A stretch of DNA of 64,000 nucleotides from Acorus gramineus (Eukaryota > Streptophyta > Magnoliopsida > Acorales > Acoraceae). This document shows positions 1 through 12,130 of this stretch, piece by piece (the stretch's first letter is position 1; every line of letters begins with the position of its first letter). The translations under genes were made by a program, and so were the position numbers. The notes beneath the pieces are model-generated. The model saw only the letters and a list, made by a program, of their open reading frames with translations, had not been told where the DNA came from and did no database searches. The stretch spans positions 9,977,611-10,041,610 of the forward strand of contig CM060851.1 in NCBI GenBank assembly GCA_030737835.1, in the 5' to 3' direction.

Positions 1-3000
1 TAGAAGCATATTATAGCATTGCCTCTTCATGTAATATGATTATCCATGTGTCTAGATGTATATATGAAATTTGGTGTCATAATGTTACATGTGTTGTAAG
101 TTATAAGCTGAATTGTAAGGACTGTCCAGATTCACATGGGAAATGACCAGTTTCCGAAAACATTTTATTTTGGGCATGTAGAGGCTAAACCAGGTTATGA
201 TGTCTTCATGGATTATGATCCCAACATGTCATAGAATGTGTGTGATATATGTCAGAATTTGTGGAGGTGTATTTGGTGCCATGGAGACAAAAGTTTAGGG
301 TTGGTTGTAGTGGATGTACCAGTTTTGCATAGTTGTGTGTTAGAGTTATTATGCATGGTGTGGGCAATATCAAGAGTTGCTGTCTTCATGAAATAGGCTT
401 GTATATGTTTTGGGATGCTTTATATTTAATTGAGCATCATTGGTTGTGTCTTGCAGATTTTGTAGACCCGACACGCGATGATCCAAGTACCAGTGAGTGG
501 TTTGACCAATTCACTAGTGTTATGCATATTTACATAATATTTATTGCCTAGTTTTATGAGCTATATAAATGCCAAAAGTTGAGTTGCTCTTCTTTGGTCT
601 TTTAGCCTATGATCAAGTATTTATGGAGTCATTTGCTATTGTAGTGAGTTATGCATGCATCTTTTCTTTTTTGGAATTTTATGTTTGAATGACGTGCCTT
701 GTCCTCTCTCAGTGTTATATAAATTCACCTAAGGATCCGAGTTTATACACTACTTGCTATTATAATCATGCAGATGATATATCATGAAATGTGAAGTATG
801 ACATGTCTTAGGTAGTTCTTTGTAATACTACCTCTATATTATTAAATATTTAGCATGGTTAATCAACAGTTGATCCATATAATTCTACGCTTAACCTTTG
901 CTAAAGCATTTGTATTTGCTTACTAGTAAGCATATGTTGAGATGTCATATGACGTGTATTTGTGAATGAGAAATGATAATTAATTAATGCGAAGCATTGG
1001 GTGCATACTTACTAGGCCTTGTTGTGGATTTGAGTGTGTTGTGATGCTGTTGCTGCCATAGATGTTGGGGCAAGGCTGTCAGTATTTACATGAGATGATG
1101 AGATTCTCTCTTACTTTTTCAAACTGAGTAGTAGAGGTGGTTCCTACTTAAATTTCTAGTTTACATGAGAGATATTTTGCATGAACTTGCTTGTACACAA
1201 GTTTGATCATGTGCCCCTTTAGTTGGTGATCGTGGATGTTATTCGGAATGCATGCTAGTGTAGACTTATGTTGCATGCCCTTTTATGCTATTTTAACCTC
1301 ATTCTATGTGAACTGCTTGAAGCCTAGAGTGGGCTATACCTTGTGTGTATGCTAAATTAATTGCATTCATGTTCATCTGTGTAGTGTATGCCGTTCCTAG
1401 TCTATTATAATGTGATATGTCATATTAGCTTTTTCCATACCTAGATAACTATTATTAACTTGTTAGTTAATCCTTGCTTGAGCATATCCCCTAATGTCCT
1501 TATGATTTTTTTAGTTATATACACACACACACACTTGATGTCTCAATGATTTGAGTTTCACTATTATCTGTGCATATTGTGGAACTGTGTGAATATCTTA
1601 GAACTTAATTATGCATAATCAGTTCTTGATTGATTTTCTTATTTGGACATATGGTTCATGTACCTCTTATGGGGTAGAATTTCTCATGTTATATTTGGTT
1701 ATGTAATATTATTGAGTATGATGGATTTATAGTAGGTTATCTGCCCTGCATCCATGCGACGCTTTCATATGGGAATTCAGATAATTCTTTTATTGTATCG
1801 GTGTTCGTCAATCGATAATTATGAGAGTATGTTTGGCCTATCTGTAATAGGCGCACGTGGATGGCCTACCTTTAGGGTCATGCTTTATCATTGTTCAGTG
1901 TAAGAACTTAACCTTTTTCCTTGCATCCGAGTGATGCGTCTCTATGGGAATTCAATTAGCATCGGTATGTGCTAATCGATAGTAGTTCATTTGTGAGGAT
2001 CGTATTGCTGCTGTGGAGTGTTTTCTCCCCATATCATCGTGCGTTAAAATTACCCAGTGTTGGAGCTATCCTAGATTGTTCCACCATATTATAGGAGGCC
2101 CAATGTGTATTTCAATACCCTTGTGGCTTCGTACCTATCTTGGAAGGTTGTCAGGAAGAAGGCTACCTAGGATAAGGCTACCGGATGATATTGGTATTTG
2201 CTAATTGATAATAGTTGATCTTGGAAGGTTGTCATCTTGAGAGCGTGGATTGCTTCTCCCCTACCTTGTATCCATGTTGAAGCTACCCGGCGTTGGAGCT
2301 ATCATGGATGGTGCCACCACATCATAGGAGGCCCAATGTGTATTTCAATACCGTTGTGGCTTCGTATCTATCTTGGAAGGCCGTCAGGAAGAGGGCTACC
2401 CGGGAGAGGGCTATCGGAAGGTTAAAGGAGTTAGCAAGTTGATTTCTTTTCCAATAGTTCCATGTCACCCTAGGGGTGAAGGTGAGGATGAGGTTGAAGT
2501 GCTTCCTCCCGTATCATCGTGCGTTGAAGCTTTCGAGCGTCGAAGCTATCCTGGATGGTGCCACCACATCATAGGAGGTCCAATGTGTATTTCGATACCC
2601 TTGTGGCTTCGTACCTATCTTGAAAGGCCGTTAGGGAGAAGGCTATCGGATGATATCGCGAGCGTGGAGTACTGTTTCCCTACATCATTGTGCGTTGAAG
2701 CTACCCGGTATTGAATCTGTCTTGCGTTGTGCCACCGTATCGTTGGGAATGCCCAGAGTATGATGTGACTATCGTACGAGGCCCGAGTACCGACCATGGA
2801 TGGCCGCCAGGATGAGGACTACCCAGGAGAGGGATACCAGATGATGCAAAGCATCGTAACGTATTATATCTCGATACTAAACGTCATTGTTAATGGATTA
2901 GTTGTTCCCCAAACCTCCCCTCCCCCCCTCCGGGGTGTGGGTGAGGCAAGGTGAGGTCACATCCCCACGTGACATTTATCTGTTGGGGTTCTCCCGTCCA

Positions 3001-3509
3001 TATCTTTCCTTAGAAGAAAAATGTGCTAATATTATACTATATTTGTAGAACTTGGATTATTGCCACTCACTAAGCTTGTAGCTCACCCATGTATTGTTTA
3101 TCCACCAGGGACTGGGTTGGCGTGGAGCTGAAGCATCCCTCTGACGTGATTCGTGTGTGAAGCATTTCACCTTTCGGTTGGCGAGTGTGAGGCTATCAGC
3201 AATCCTATTTTCTTGTGTATATCTCAGTAATTGTGCGTGTTGCACATATGGGTTGTATTTGGACTAGACTTGGACTCACACAGGACAGTGATTATGTATT
3301 TGGGTTTGTAATAAAGTTTTTAATTTACAGACTATGTTTTATGCTTCTGCATTTTTTAGTTAGCTATCGCTTCGCTGTTGCCTTGTTATTTATGCGATCC
3401 TGTTGGTTATTGTTCATTTTCAATTGGAGTCGTTATTGATCTCTTGTGTATGACTCCTAATATTGTATGATTGGTATGCTCCCGGGGACGGCCGCTCCGG
3501 GGTGTAACA
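1..3509 (+). mobile_element. 3' portion of a very long LTR (Ty3/gypsy-like), copy 1
   Basis: From about base 35 this stretch runs parallel to 7800-11013, sharing long blocks in the same order, and both copies end in CCGGGG-Y-GTAACA. The 5' part lies outside the window. No protein is encoded; the short open frames are chance. The end is not followed by a primer-binding site, so this is not the intact 5' LTR of an element continuing to the right. Compared with copy 2 it has extra long tandem units (2013-2720) and only one 71-bp unit (about 2735-2805). Assignment to Ty3/gypsy rests on LTR size and general look only. The last bases overlap the start of the antisense copia LTR, so the exact junction is ambiguous. 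Confidence 0.7.
2013..2720 (+). repeat. Three long tandem units inside LTR copy 1
   Basis: The block 'ataggaggcccaatgtgta' and its surroundings recur with the shared word starting at about 2093, 2326 and 2573 (spacings 233 and 247 bp). The equivalent part of LTR copy 2 (about 9480-9620) has a single unit. The unit length is irregular because internal segments differ. Confidence 0.75.
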
Positions 3510-3877
3510 GTTACCTTAATAAAACCCTAAATAATCTTCCAAATAATATGGAGAACACAACCTTGATGTAGATCAGAATCTGCGGAGGAACCTGAAGAAG
3601 GAACTACTCTTCTTCTCTTTCTCTCTCCACTCTTCTCTCTCTCTCTTCTCTTTCCACTGTTGCCGCACAAAATACACGCCGCAACCCTCTATTTTTCTTT
3701 TCTAGCCGTGTATTGCTATTGTGAAAATGAAGAGGAAGACCTAGGTATTAAATACCCTACACGTCATAATATGCACATGTGTGCATGGCAATGCATTGGC
3801 CTTAATGCATGGGCCTTCAAATGTCCTCATGGGCTGGACCCAATAATGGGCCCAAACCTAACAATCTCTCCCTCCAG
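3503..3877 (-). mobile_element. 3' LTR and polypurine tract of an antisense copia element
   Basis: Read on the minus strand, a purine-rich tract (ctggagggagagat, 3864-3877) is followed directly by TGTTAGGTTTGGGCC at 3863. This is the usual junction of polypurine tract and 3' LTR. The LTR then runs to about 3503-3510, with a pyrimidine/purine-rich leader (CT/GA tracts at 3600-3655). It ends ...GTTACA if the shared bases 3503-3509 are counted. Its far end merges with the end of the long LTR, so the boundary is uncertain by a few bases. The matching 5' LTR is missing. Confidence 0.6.
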
Positions 3878-4024
3878 CCCAATGAGGGAAGAAACCCTGT
3901 CTGCGACTCCTCACCTGGAGTCCATACTGTCCAACTTCTCACAGAGCTTGAACGTATCCTATTCTTCATGAGACTGTACCTCTCGAAGACTTTTTACCTC
4001 CCCCTCTTCAGTAAACAATATATA

Positions 4025-5690
4025 CTAAAAGGTGGGGTAACTCAATGATGGTCTATGCTCTCTCGATGATATTTTCATCGAAATCTTTGTAGTTGCTGAC
4101 TCTCTCGATGATCTCTTCATCGGAATATCTGTCTCTAACTCTCTCGATGACTTCTTCACCGGAATCTTTGTCACCGACTGATGGCACTGCTCCCCTTGCT
4201 CAAGAGCTTCATGTTCTGAATCTTCATCAATGTCAGGTATTTCTAGCACCTTATCAAAGTCTTCATTTCTCATCTTCTCCCCATCTGTAGCCGGCTGAAT
4301 CGGAGAAGGAATCGGTGTCAAATCTACAACACCACCAACTGATTTTGGAACCCCATCGAAATCTTCAATAGTTTGATTGTCATAGAAGGCCATATTCCTG
4401 TGCCGAACAATCCTCTTCGTTGTTGGATCCCATAGCCTGTAGCCGAATTCTTCATTTCCTTAACCAACGAAGATACATGAGACTGCTTCATCAAGCTTCT
4501 GTCTTTCTTCTTTGGGTACGAGCGTCATAGCTTTACATCAAAAGACCTTCAGATGTGAATACGAAACCTCATTCCAGGATCAAACCTTCTCTAGAATCTC
4601 CATATCCAAAGGAACTGATGGTGACCTGTTCATCAAATAGCAGGCAATCGAAACAGCTTCATCCCAGAAGGTTTCAGGCAATCTAGCCTTCTTCAATATA
4701 CATCTGACTTTCTCAACAATAGTGCGATTCATCTGTTCTGTGACACAATTGTGTTGTAGAGTAACGGGCTCAGTCCTTTCTTGTCGAACACCGTGACGCG
4801 AGCCATAATCACTAAACCTCCTTGAACTGTACTCTCCTCCTTTAATGGTCTGCAGTGACTTCAATCGTTTTCCTGTCTCCTGTTCCACCATGGCATGAAA
4901 GTGCTCGAACACCTGATCCTTTGTTTGTAACAAGTAAACCCACACTTTCTTAGATGCATCATCAACAAATGTAGCAAAATACCTATTGTCACCAAGCGAT
5001 TCAACCTCAAACGGACCATAAACGTCAGAGTGAATGAAGTAAAAAATATTAGACTTATTTTTTGAACATCTATTGAAAGAAACTCTATGATGCTTTTCAA
5101 TCAAATAGTAATCACAAGAGCTAAGAGACATACCATTGGTAAAAAGAATGTGAGACTTCTTTACCAGAACTTGTAGCTCCTTCTCGCTCATGTGACCAAG
5201 CCGCCTATGCCATAAATCCGGAGACAAATCTTCTTCATCTGCATTCATTCCATTCTTGAACACTTTTACCTTTGTCGTCTTATATGAAGTACAACATGCC
5301 TGTCCTCTAGTGACGACTAGCGAACCCTTGGTGAGCTTCCATTTTCCATTGCTGAAGTAATTCTTAAATCCTTGGCAATCCAAAGCGATCCCAGAAAGCA
5401 TATTGGGGTGCAAATCAGGAACATGACGAACATCTTTCAAAGTCAAGGTGTGTCCTACATCAGTGCGTATACACACATCACCAATTCCTGCAATCTTTGA
5501 GTGACTAGTGTTTCCCATCTTTCCAATGCCAAAGTCTCCTGCCCTGTACGAAGTGAAGAAATCCATCTTAGGAGTCGCATGGTGGGACGCTCCTGTATCA
5601 ACTATCCGCTCAGAAGGCCCATTATCTTGGGTCGGGTACTCCATTGGGACTGTCATCTCTAATCAAGACTCAGAAGGTCCATTATCTGGC
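4025..5690 (-). pseudogene. Copia pol remnant: protease, integrase, linker (RT deleted)
   Basis: Minus-strand open frame 5656-4580 (358 codons) shows a retroviral-type aspartic protease motif (VDTGASHH), a pre-integrase zinc region beginning LWHRRLGHMSEKEL, and an integrase core (HSDVYGP, then RYFATFVDDASKKVWVY). The second catalytic Asp region, usually SDNGGEY, reads TIKGGEY, so that residue is lost; the Glu region (VTEQMNRT) remains. After broken frames at about 4394-4579, a further frame 4393-4025 is the acidic linker that normally precedes reverse transcriptase, ending RPSLSYPTF. It then stops and runs into the polypurine tract, so reverse transcriptase and RNase H are deleted. Gag is also missing: the remnant ends near 5690 at the hairpin. 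Non-functional relic. Confidence 0.85.
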
Positions 5691-5723
5691 ACGTGGGCCT
5701 CGGAAGATCCCCCTCCCCCTCAA

Positions 5724-5831
5724 CAATATCCTCTCCGCATTGTACCATTGTGAATGGGTGGACGTGTATATATATATATATATATATATGCACCCACCCA
5801 TTCACAGTGGTACAATGCAGAGAGGATATTG
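5724..5831. repeat. Inverted repeat: 38-bp arms around a TA loop
   Basis: Left arm 5724-5761 (caatatcctctccgcattgt...) is the reverse complement of 5794-5831 with two mismatches. The loop is mostly (TA)n. A further partial arm copy follows at about 5832-5860, then a second TA run. It abuts the broken end of the antisense copia remnant. It could be a tiny fold-back element or the scar of an aberrant insertion. Confidence 0.85.
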
Positions 5832-5875
5832 TTACAATGGTACAATGCGGAGAGGATATATATATATATATATAT

Positions 5876-6151
5876 GATAATGTTACATTCAGCCATATTT
5901 TCAGTCCCATTTCCAGTCTACATGTGTTTTGAATTTTTTAAAAATAGTATATCTCATCTAATGAGATACATGGTTTTATAAAAAAATGAAGCATATGCTT
6001 CAATGAATTGCATGGATGCATTTATCAAAAATGTAAAAAAATTATTTCGAAGTATATGATTCGCTAACGTGAGCATATGCGTTGATAGAAATCCATTGAC
6101 GCATATATGGCTGAAATTGAAACTAAAAATAGATCTGCGTGTAACAGCACC
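5876..6151 (+). mobile_element. Family A short repeat (MITE-like), copy 1
   Basis: About 275 bp, no coding capacity. It begins gataatgttacattcagcc and ends with agatctgcgtgtaacagc. The left end resembles the inverted right ends of other copies (gagcattgttacgctcagcc at 37587-37606), suggesting terminal inverted repeats of about 20 bp. Hallmark inner words are gaattttttaaaaatagtat, catctaatgagatac, aatgaattgcatgga and a gcatatg-rich right part. Other copies lie at 6515-6687 (continuing at 11019), 11104-11301 (inverted), 37440-37606 and 54140-54420. Superfamily unknown. Confidence 0.65.
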
Positions 6152-6514
6152 CATGTATACGTGATTAGAAAGACATGTGATTATATTTATTTATTTATTA
6201 ACAAAATATTGGACAAATGCAATCTCAAAATGGTAGACCCATGATTAAATAATCATGAGCGGACATAAGAAGGAGCAAGTGGACGCAGTGGGGCCCACTA
6301 GATTTATAAAAAAAAATAAAATATAATGGTAATACAAATAACCAATTGATTGATAGCGGAAATTATAGAGAACATTGATAATTATATACCTATTAAATGG
6401 TTAAGGGCTTTAATCTTTTATATAGTTAAGATAGTTGCATATTTGAAAAATAAAATGATAGATATGATATCAAGCATCTTTATTATGTTAGATAATGTTT
6501 AGATATGATAAAAT
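6152..6514. other. Intergenic AT-rich DNA
   Basis: No coding frame, RNA gene or clear repeat structure was seen between the first two family A copies. Confidence 0.5.
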
Positions 6515-6687
6515 GGTAAATTATAGCTCATTTTTTAGTCATAATTCTAATTTACACATGTTTTGATTTTTTTAAAATAATATACGATATCTAATGAGAT
6601 ACATAATTCTATGAAAAATGAAACATATACTCTAATAAATTGCATTGATGCATTTATAGAAAATGTGAAATTTTTATTGATGCATAT

Positions 6688-9600
6688 TGTTAAGACCGTG
6701 TCACTTTTTGGCCGTCAAATATTGTGTTTTTATTTATATTAAAAGTTTGGGCGCTCAATTTCAAAATTTAACTGCATATTTGTAGTTATGGAATTCGCTT
6801 TGGCTTACATGGAAATTTTCGTCCCATTCTGATGTCGTGTTTAAAATTATGCAATTCCGATTGGTATTCGGATTTAATTTTGTTAATATCCAAGATGAAA
6901 TAGTTTAAATCTGATTTTTTCATGGGATATTCAATTTTGAGTTAGTTTTCATACAAAAGTGGAATTAGATCATTTGGATTATGTAACAAAAGTTATGTGT
7001 ATTTTTTCAATTATATCCTAGGGATGAGAAAACCTGGAAGCAGCCCTGTTTGATATTTATCTCACATTTTGGAATAGCTGGAGAAGTTATTGGGTGTTGG
7101 CATAAACACAAAAGTTGTAGATAATCTTCTTGGCTTTCCAATGGATTTTGAAATGTACAATTCAGAGCTAGAATGTGGAAGTTATGGCTCTTTTAGTGAA
7201 ACCTGTCCAGAAGTTTTAGTCGGGGACAACTTGGCCATTTCGTCCCACTAAATCAATGGTGTATTTAGGGCAACAAAGAGGGGTTTTTGCTGGCCTTTTT
7301 GGGGTTCCAGCAGAGGAAAATCTGAGAGAGAGAAGGGGAGAAGAGAGAGGAGAGGAGAGGAGAGGAAGAGATTGAAGAAAATATGAAGCTTTGATTGTTA
7401 AAGGTGAGGCATCCATATAAACTTGCTTTCTTCTCTTATATTTGTTGTTGCTGCTGCTCTCTCTTTCTCTCATGATCATTTAGAATTTGATTTATGGTGA
7501 ATCAATCCATGATGTGGTTGTGGGATCTTGGTGGATCTTTGTTGGAGTAGTGGTGAGAGGATAGTTCATGTATGTTGGGTGACTTGTGTATGTTTGTTTT
7601 ATGTTGCTCACCCTTACTAACCCTTCCTCCCTCTCTGTTTTTGCTCTCCTTGGTGTGGACCAGCAGTGATTGGGTTGAGGAAGAGGTGATGAAAGTGTTG
7701 GGAGGCTTGGGTGGTGCTTAGAGAGATTAGGCAGATTTCTGTCTTGTGAAGATCATTGTGAATGTAGTACCTAGAGATATATTCTGAGAATTGTGTCCGC
7801 ATGTGATATGATCATCTATGTGTCTAGATACTATATATGAAATTTGGTGTCATTATATTATCTGTGCTGTAAGTTAAAACCTAAGTTTCATAAATTGTCC
7901 AGATTCACGTCGGAAATGACCAGTCTCTGGAAATGTTTTATTTCGGGCATGTAGAGGCTAAATCAGGTTATGATGTCTGCATGGATTATGATCCCAACAT
8001 GTTAGAGAATGTGTATGATTTATTTCAGAATTAATGGATGCGTATTTGGTGCTGTGGAGATCAAAGTTTAGGGCTGGTTGCAGTAGATGTACCAGTTTTG
8101 CTTGATTGTGTGTCAAGGAGTTATTATGCATGTTGTGAAAACTATCAAGAGTTGTTGTCTTCATTAAGTAGGCTTGTATATGTGCCAAGAGGCTTCTATT
8201 TTAATTGAGCATCATTGGTTGTGTCTTGCAGATCTCATATATAGACCGGACGAGCGACGATCCAAGTACTAGTGAGTGGTTCGATCCACCCTTTTTGGGA
8301 AGTGCTCGATGCATGTAGTCGTGCATTGCATATCCATGGGGCTTTATAGTTATACTCAATCTTAATTCCTGAATTATATTGCTATATTAGATCCATACTA
8401 TGCTAGATAACTTGCATGCCATAGGTAGTCTTTTTGTGGTACTACCTTTATGTTGGTAAATACTTAACGTGGTTAATCATTAGTTGATCCATATAATTCT
8501 ATGCTTAAACCTTGCTAGGGAATTTGTATTAGCTTACTAATAAGCATATGTTGAGATGTCATATGACGTGTATATGTGAGTAAGAGATGATAATCGATTC
8601 ACGCGAAGTATTGGATGCATACTTAGTGGGCCTTGTTGTGAAGTTGAGTGAATATTGATGTTGTTGCCGCCATAGACGTTATGGCAAGGATGTGAGTATT
8701 TCTGTGAGATCGTGAGATTCTCCCCCACTTTTTCGAATTGTCATATGTCGTATTAGCTATTACATGCCTAGATAACTTTTATTAACTCGCTAGTTAATCC
8801 TTGCTTGAGCATATCCCCTAATGTACCTTGTGATTTTCCGTAGTGTGTATATATACACACACACTTGATGTTTCGATGGTTAAGGTTCCACTATTATCTT
8901 GTGCATATTGTGGAACTATGTGAATGATTTAGGACTTAATTATGCATAATCAGTTCTTGACTTCTTTCTTATTTGGGCATATGGTTCATGTATCCCTTAT
9001 GTTATAGAATTTCTCATGTCACTTATGCTAACATATTTACATGGTTTAGTCATAGGTTATTTGGACGTGTGGTCCATGTATCTCTTTTGTGATAGAATTT
9101 CTCTTGTAATAATTGCGTGTATGTTTAATTAGTCAGGCCTAATTGTGATAGGTAGAGGTGTGATCCGCGGTCAGGATCATACTTTGTTTTAATATGTCAA
9201 TGTAGTAGTTTATTTGCCATGCATCCGTGTTATGCTCTAGTGGGAATTCGAAAGAATTCATTTATCGTATTGGTGTTCATTAACTGATAACTATGATAGT
9301 ATGTTTGGCCTATCTGTAATAGACACGTTTGGATGACCCGTCTTTAGGGTCATGCCTTGTCATTGTTGAGTGCGAGAACTTAAATATTTCTCTGCGTCCG
9401 AGTGATGCAACTGTATGGGAATTAAAGAGAATTCATTAGCATCGGTATTTGCTAATTGATAATAGTTGATCTGTAAGGATCGTATTGCGAGCTCGGAATG
9501 CTTCTCCCCTACCTCGTATTTGCGTTGAAACTACCCGGTGTTGGAGTTATCTGGGATTGTGTGCCACATTGTAGGATGCCCAATGTGTATATCGATACTG

Positions 9601-11013
9601 TTTTGGCGTTGGACCTACCATGGATGGCTTCCAGGAAGAGGGCTGCCGAAAGGTTAAGGGAGTTAGCGAGTTGATTTTTTTTTTTTTTTTTTATAGTCCC
9701 ATGTCACCCCTAGGGGTGAAGGTGAGGATGAGGTTGGAGTGCTTCCTCTCTGTATCATCGTGCGTCGAAGCTGCCTAGCGTCGAAGCTTCCCTAGGTGGT
9801 GCCGCCGCATCGAAGGCCGCTAGGGAGAGAGCTACCTGGGAGAGGGCGTAACAAAGATGATATCGCGAGTCTGGAGTATTTTTTCCCTACATCATCGTGC
9901 GTCGAAGCTATCCGGTGTCGAATCTATCCTGCATTATGCCACCACATCGTTGGGAATGCCCATAGTACGATGCCACTACCATACGAGGTTTGAGTACCGA
10001 CCACGGGTGATTCCGTGTCGTTGGGAATGCCCAAAGTATGATGTGACTATCATACGAGGCTTGAGTACCGACCACGGGTGATTCCGTGTTGTTGGGAATG
10101 CCCAAAGTATGGTATGACTACCATACGAGGCTCGAGTACTAACCACGGGTGATGTCGTATCGTTGGGAATGCCCAGAGTATGATATGACTATCATACGAG
10201 GCTCGAGTACTAACCACGGGTGATGCCGTATCGTTGGGAATGCCTAGAGTATGACGGTACTACCGTATGAGGCTCGAGTACCGACCATGGATGGCCGCCA
10301 GGATGAGGACTACCCAGGCGCTATCGGATGATGCAAGGCATCGTAATGTATTATATATTGATGCGGATAATCTTTGTAGCGTTGTGCTAGTTTGTGATAC
10401 TACACGTTACTATTAATGGATTAGTTTGTTCCCAAATGCCCCCCTGGGGTGAGGGTTAGGTGAGGTCAAGTCTCCATGTGACATTTATATATGTTGGGTT
10501 CTCCCGTTCATATCTTTCCTTAGAAGAAAAATGTGCTAATATTATATTATTATTGTATACCTTGGATTCTTGCCACTCACTAAGCTTGTAGCTCACCCCT
10601 CGTGTATTGTTTATCCACCAGGGGTTGGGTTGGCATGGAGGTGGAGCATTCCTCTGGCGTGGAGCATTCCTCCTTTCGGTTGGCGAGTATAAGGCTGTCA
10701 GCAATCCTTTTTTGTTTATGTATTAGTAATCGTGCATGTCGCACATGTGGTTGTATTTTGGCTAGACTTGGACTCTCACAAGACAGTGATTGTGTATTCG
10801 GGTCTGTAATAATATTTTTGATTTACAGACTTATTTGTATTTTATGCTTCTGCATTTTTAATTGGTTATCGCTTCCCTGTTGTCTTGTTACCTTATTCGA
10901 TCCTTCTTGGTTATTGTTGTCTTTTATTTGGAGTCATTATTGGCCTCTTGTGTATGACTCCTGATATTGTATAATTGATATGGTCCCGGGGATGACCACT
11001 CCGGGGCGTAACA
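6688..11013 (+). mobile_element. Solo LTR, 4.3 kb, Ty3/gypsy-like, copy 2
   Basis: It starts TGTTAAGACCGTGTC and ends CCGGGGCGTAACA (TG...CA). Both flanks are halves of the same family A repeat, separated by a 5-bp duplication catat (6683-6687) / cgtat (11014-11018, one mismatch). No primer-binding site, gag or pol lies on either side, so this is a solo LTR left by LTR-LTR recombination. Internal landmarks are a purine-rich tract (7320-7372), 'ctcactaagcttgtagctc' near the 3' end as in copy 1, and a 71-bp tandem array. Family placement is by overall look only. Confidence 0.8.
9948..10302 (+). repeat. Five contiguous 71-bp tandem repeats in the solo LTR
   Basis: Units start at 9948, 10019, 10090, 10161 and 10232, exactly 71 bp apart, each beginning [c/t]gttgggaatgcc. 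Inside each unit a short inverted motif flanks the centre (for example atgactaycatacgag). LTR copy 1 has only one unit at about 2735-2805, so the array expanded after the copies diverged, or contracted in the other. Confidence 0.9.
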
Positions 11014-11103
11014 CGTATACCTTGTTAATGTGAGTATATGCTTCCATGATTTTCTATCAATGCATATGGGTGCGTAATGTATTGTGTTATTAAAATTTAG
11101 AAC

Positions 11104-11301
11104 TCTGTTACATATTATCTTTCTCAGTTCTAATTTTAGTCACAAATACTTCATTAACATCATATACTAACATTAATGAGGTGTATTTATTTATTTAAAA
11201 ATGTTTCACATATTTTAAAAACATATAATTTATTAGATGTGATATAATATTTTTAAAAATTCAAAACACAAGGATTAAAAAAGACATACGTAACGTTATC
11301 C
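11104..11301 (-). mobile_element. Family A copy 3, inverted
   Basis: The reverse complement begins gataacgttacgtatgtc and carries gtgttttgaatttttaaaaa, catctaataaattatatg and, at the other end, gactaaaattagaactgag...gtaacag. These match the order of words in the 5876-6151 copy. It lies immediately right of the split copy in opposite orientation. Confidence 0.6.
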
Positions 11302-12128
11302 TCTATGCTTATTTATTAGTGATGATGACCTCCTAGGTCCACGACTGTATATAATATAATATTCGAGTTAATCCATATCATAAACTTTGGAAAAAAAACT
11401 TAAAAGTGCAAAGAGAAGCATAATCAATATCAACCATTCAACGTCTTTCACCAACAAAAGAAAGGGAAACCACCTCCTCACCCTCACTTTTCTAAAGAGT
11501 TGAGTTGGGACAGAAGTTAATACATGTTTTATTACAATAAAAATTGTTCACGTAACCAACGTCTCAGTAAAATTATGAATAAGTGAACAGAAAAGTAAAA
11601 CAAAAATAAAAATAATTTTACACAATGATAACAAAATATTTTTAAATCTATTAATTGCCCCAACCATGTAGGTGTTTGAAAAATATCATAACGTGGATTG
11701 AGGTATTGAACAATGAAAAGAAACACATAGTCAAAAAAATTTACATGGTTCCATTAAGGTTTTCTACATATTTACATAGTAGGATATTTAGAAATTTTAT
11801 TAACTTTTTGAATACAGACTTTGTATGATGGTGTTATAAAGTTGACTCTTCTTCTCAAATCTTAAGATGACCATTCAATTGTATTAATTAGAAAACCTAA
11901 CTCAACTCTAGTGAGCTAATCTCATAGCTCAACCCGTATTTTTAGATGTAGGGATAAACAATATTCAACTATAAGAAAACTCGAATACTAAACATAAACC
12001 CAACAATAGGCTAACTGGATGACTCTGCTTTATGATAACAAATAAAAATAAACTTGCTCCATTTCAAGTTTCATTTTTAACTTATGCTATTTAAATTTCT
12101 AAGTGAAAAATTACACACACACACACTA
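11302..12128. other. Intergenic AT-rich DNA
   Basis: Only short chance frames were seen. A small CA run (12114-12126) ends the stretch. No gene or element boundary recognised. Confidence 0.5.
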
Positions 12129-12130
12129 TG

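Larger units (their letters stand above)
6515..11075 (+). mobile_element. Family A copy 2, split by the solo LTR
   Basis: The left half (6515-6687) has the family words (gatttttttaaaataatata, atctaatgagatacat, aataaattgcattgatgcat) and stops in the middle at ...gatgcatat. The right half resumes at 11019 as accttgttaatgtgagtata, then ttttctatcaatgcatat. This corresponds to the continuous text in the copy at 54310-54370. The interruption is the long LTR 6688-11013. Confidence 0.7.

Noticed and set aside
5659..5932. Several overlapping frames in the TA-rich hairpin.
   Set aside because: They read Ile-Tyr repeats from (TA)n and carry no protein signal.
9948..10302. CRISPR-like array.
   Set aside because: The 71-bp units are contiguous with no unique spacers, and the DNA is a plant retroelement.
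1..11013. The two long-LTR copies as the 5' and 3' LTRs of one element.
   Set aside because: The 3.2 kb between them holds an antisense copia remnant, a hairpin and family A repeats, with no primer-binding site or polypurine tract. The second copy also has its own target duplication inside family A.
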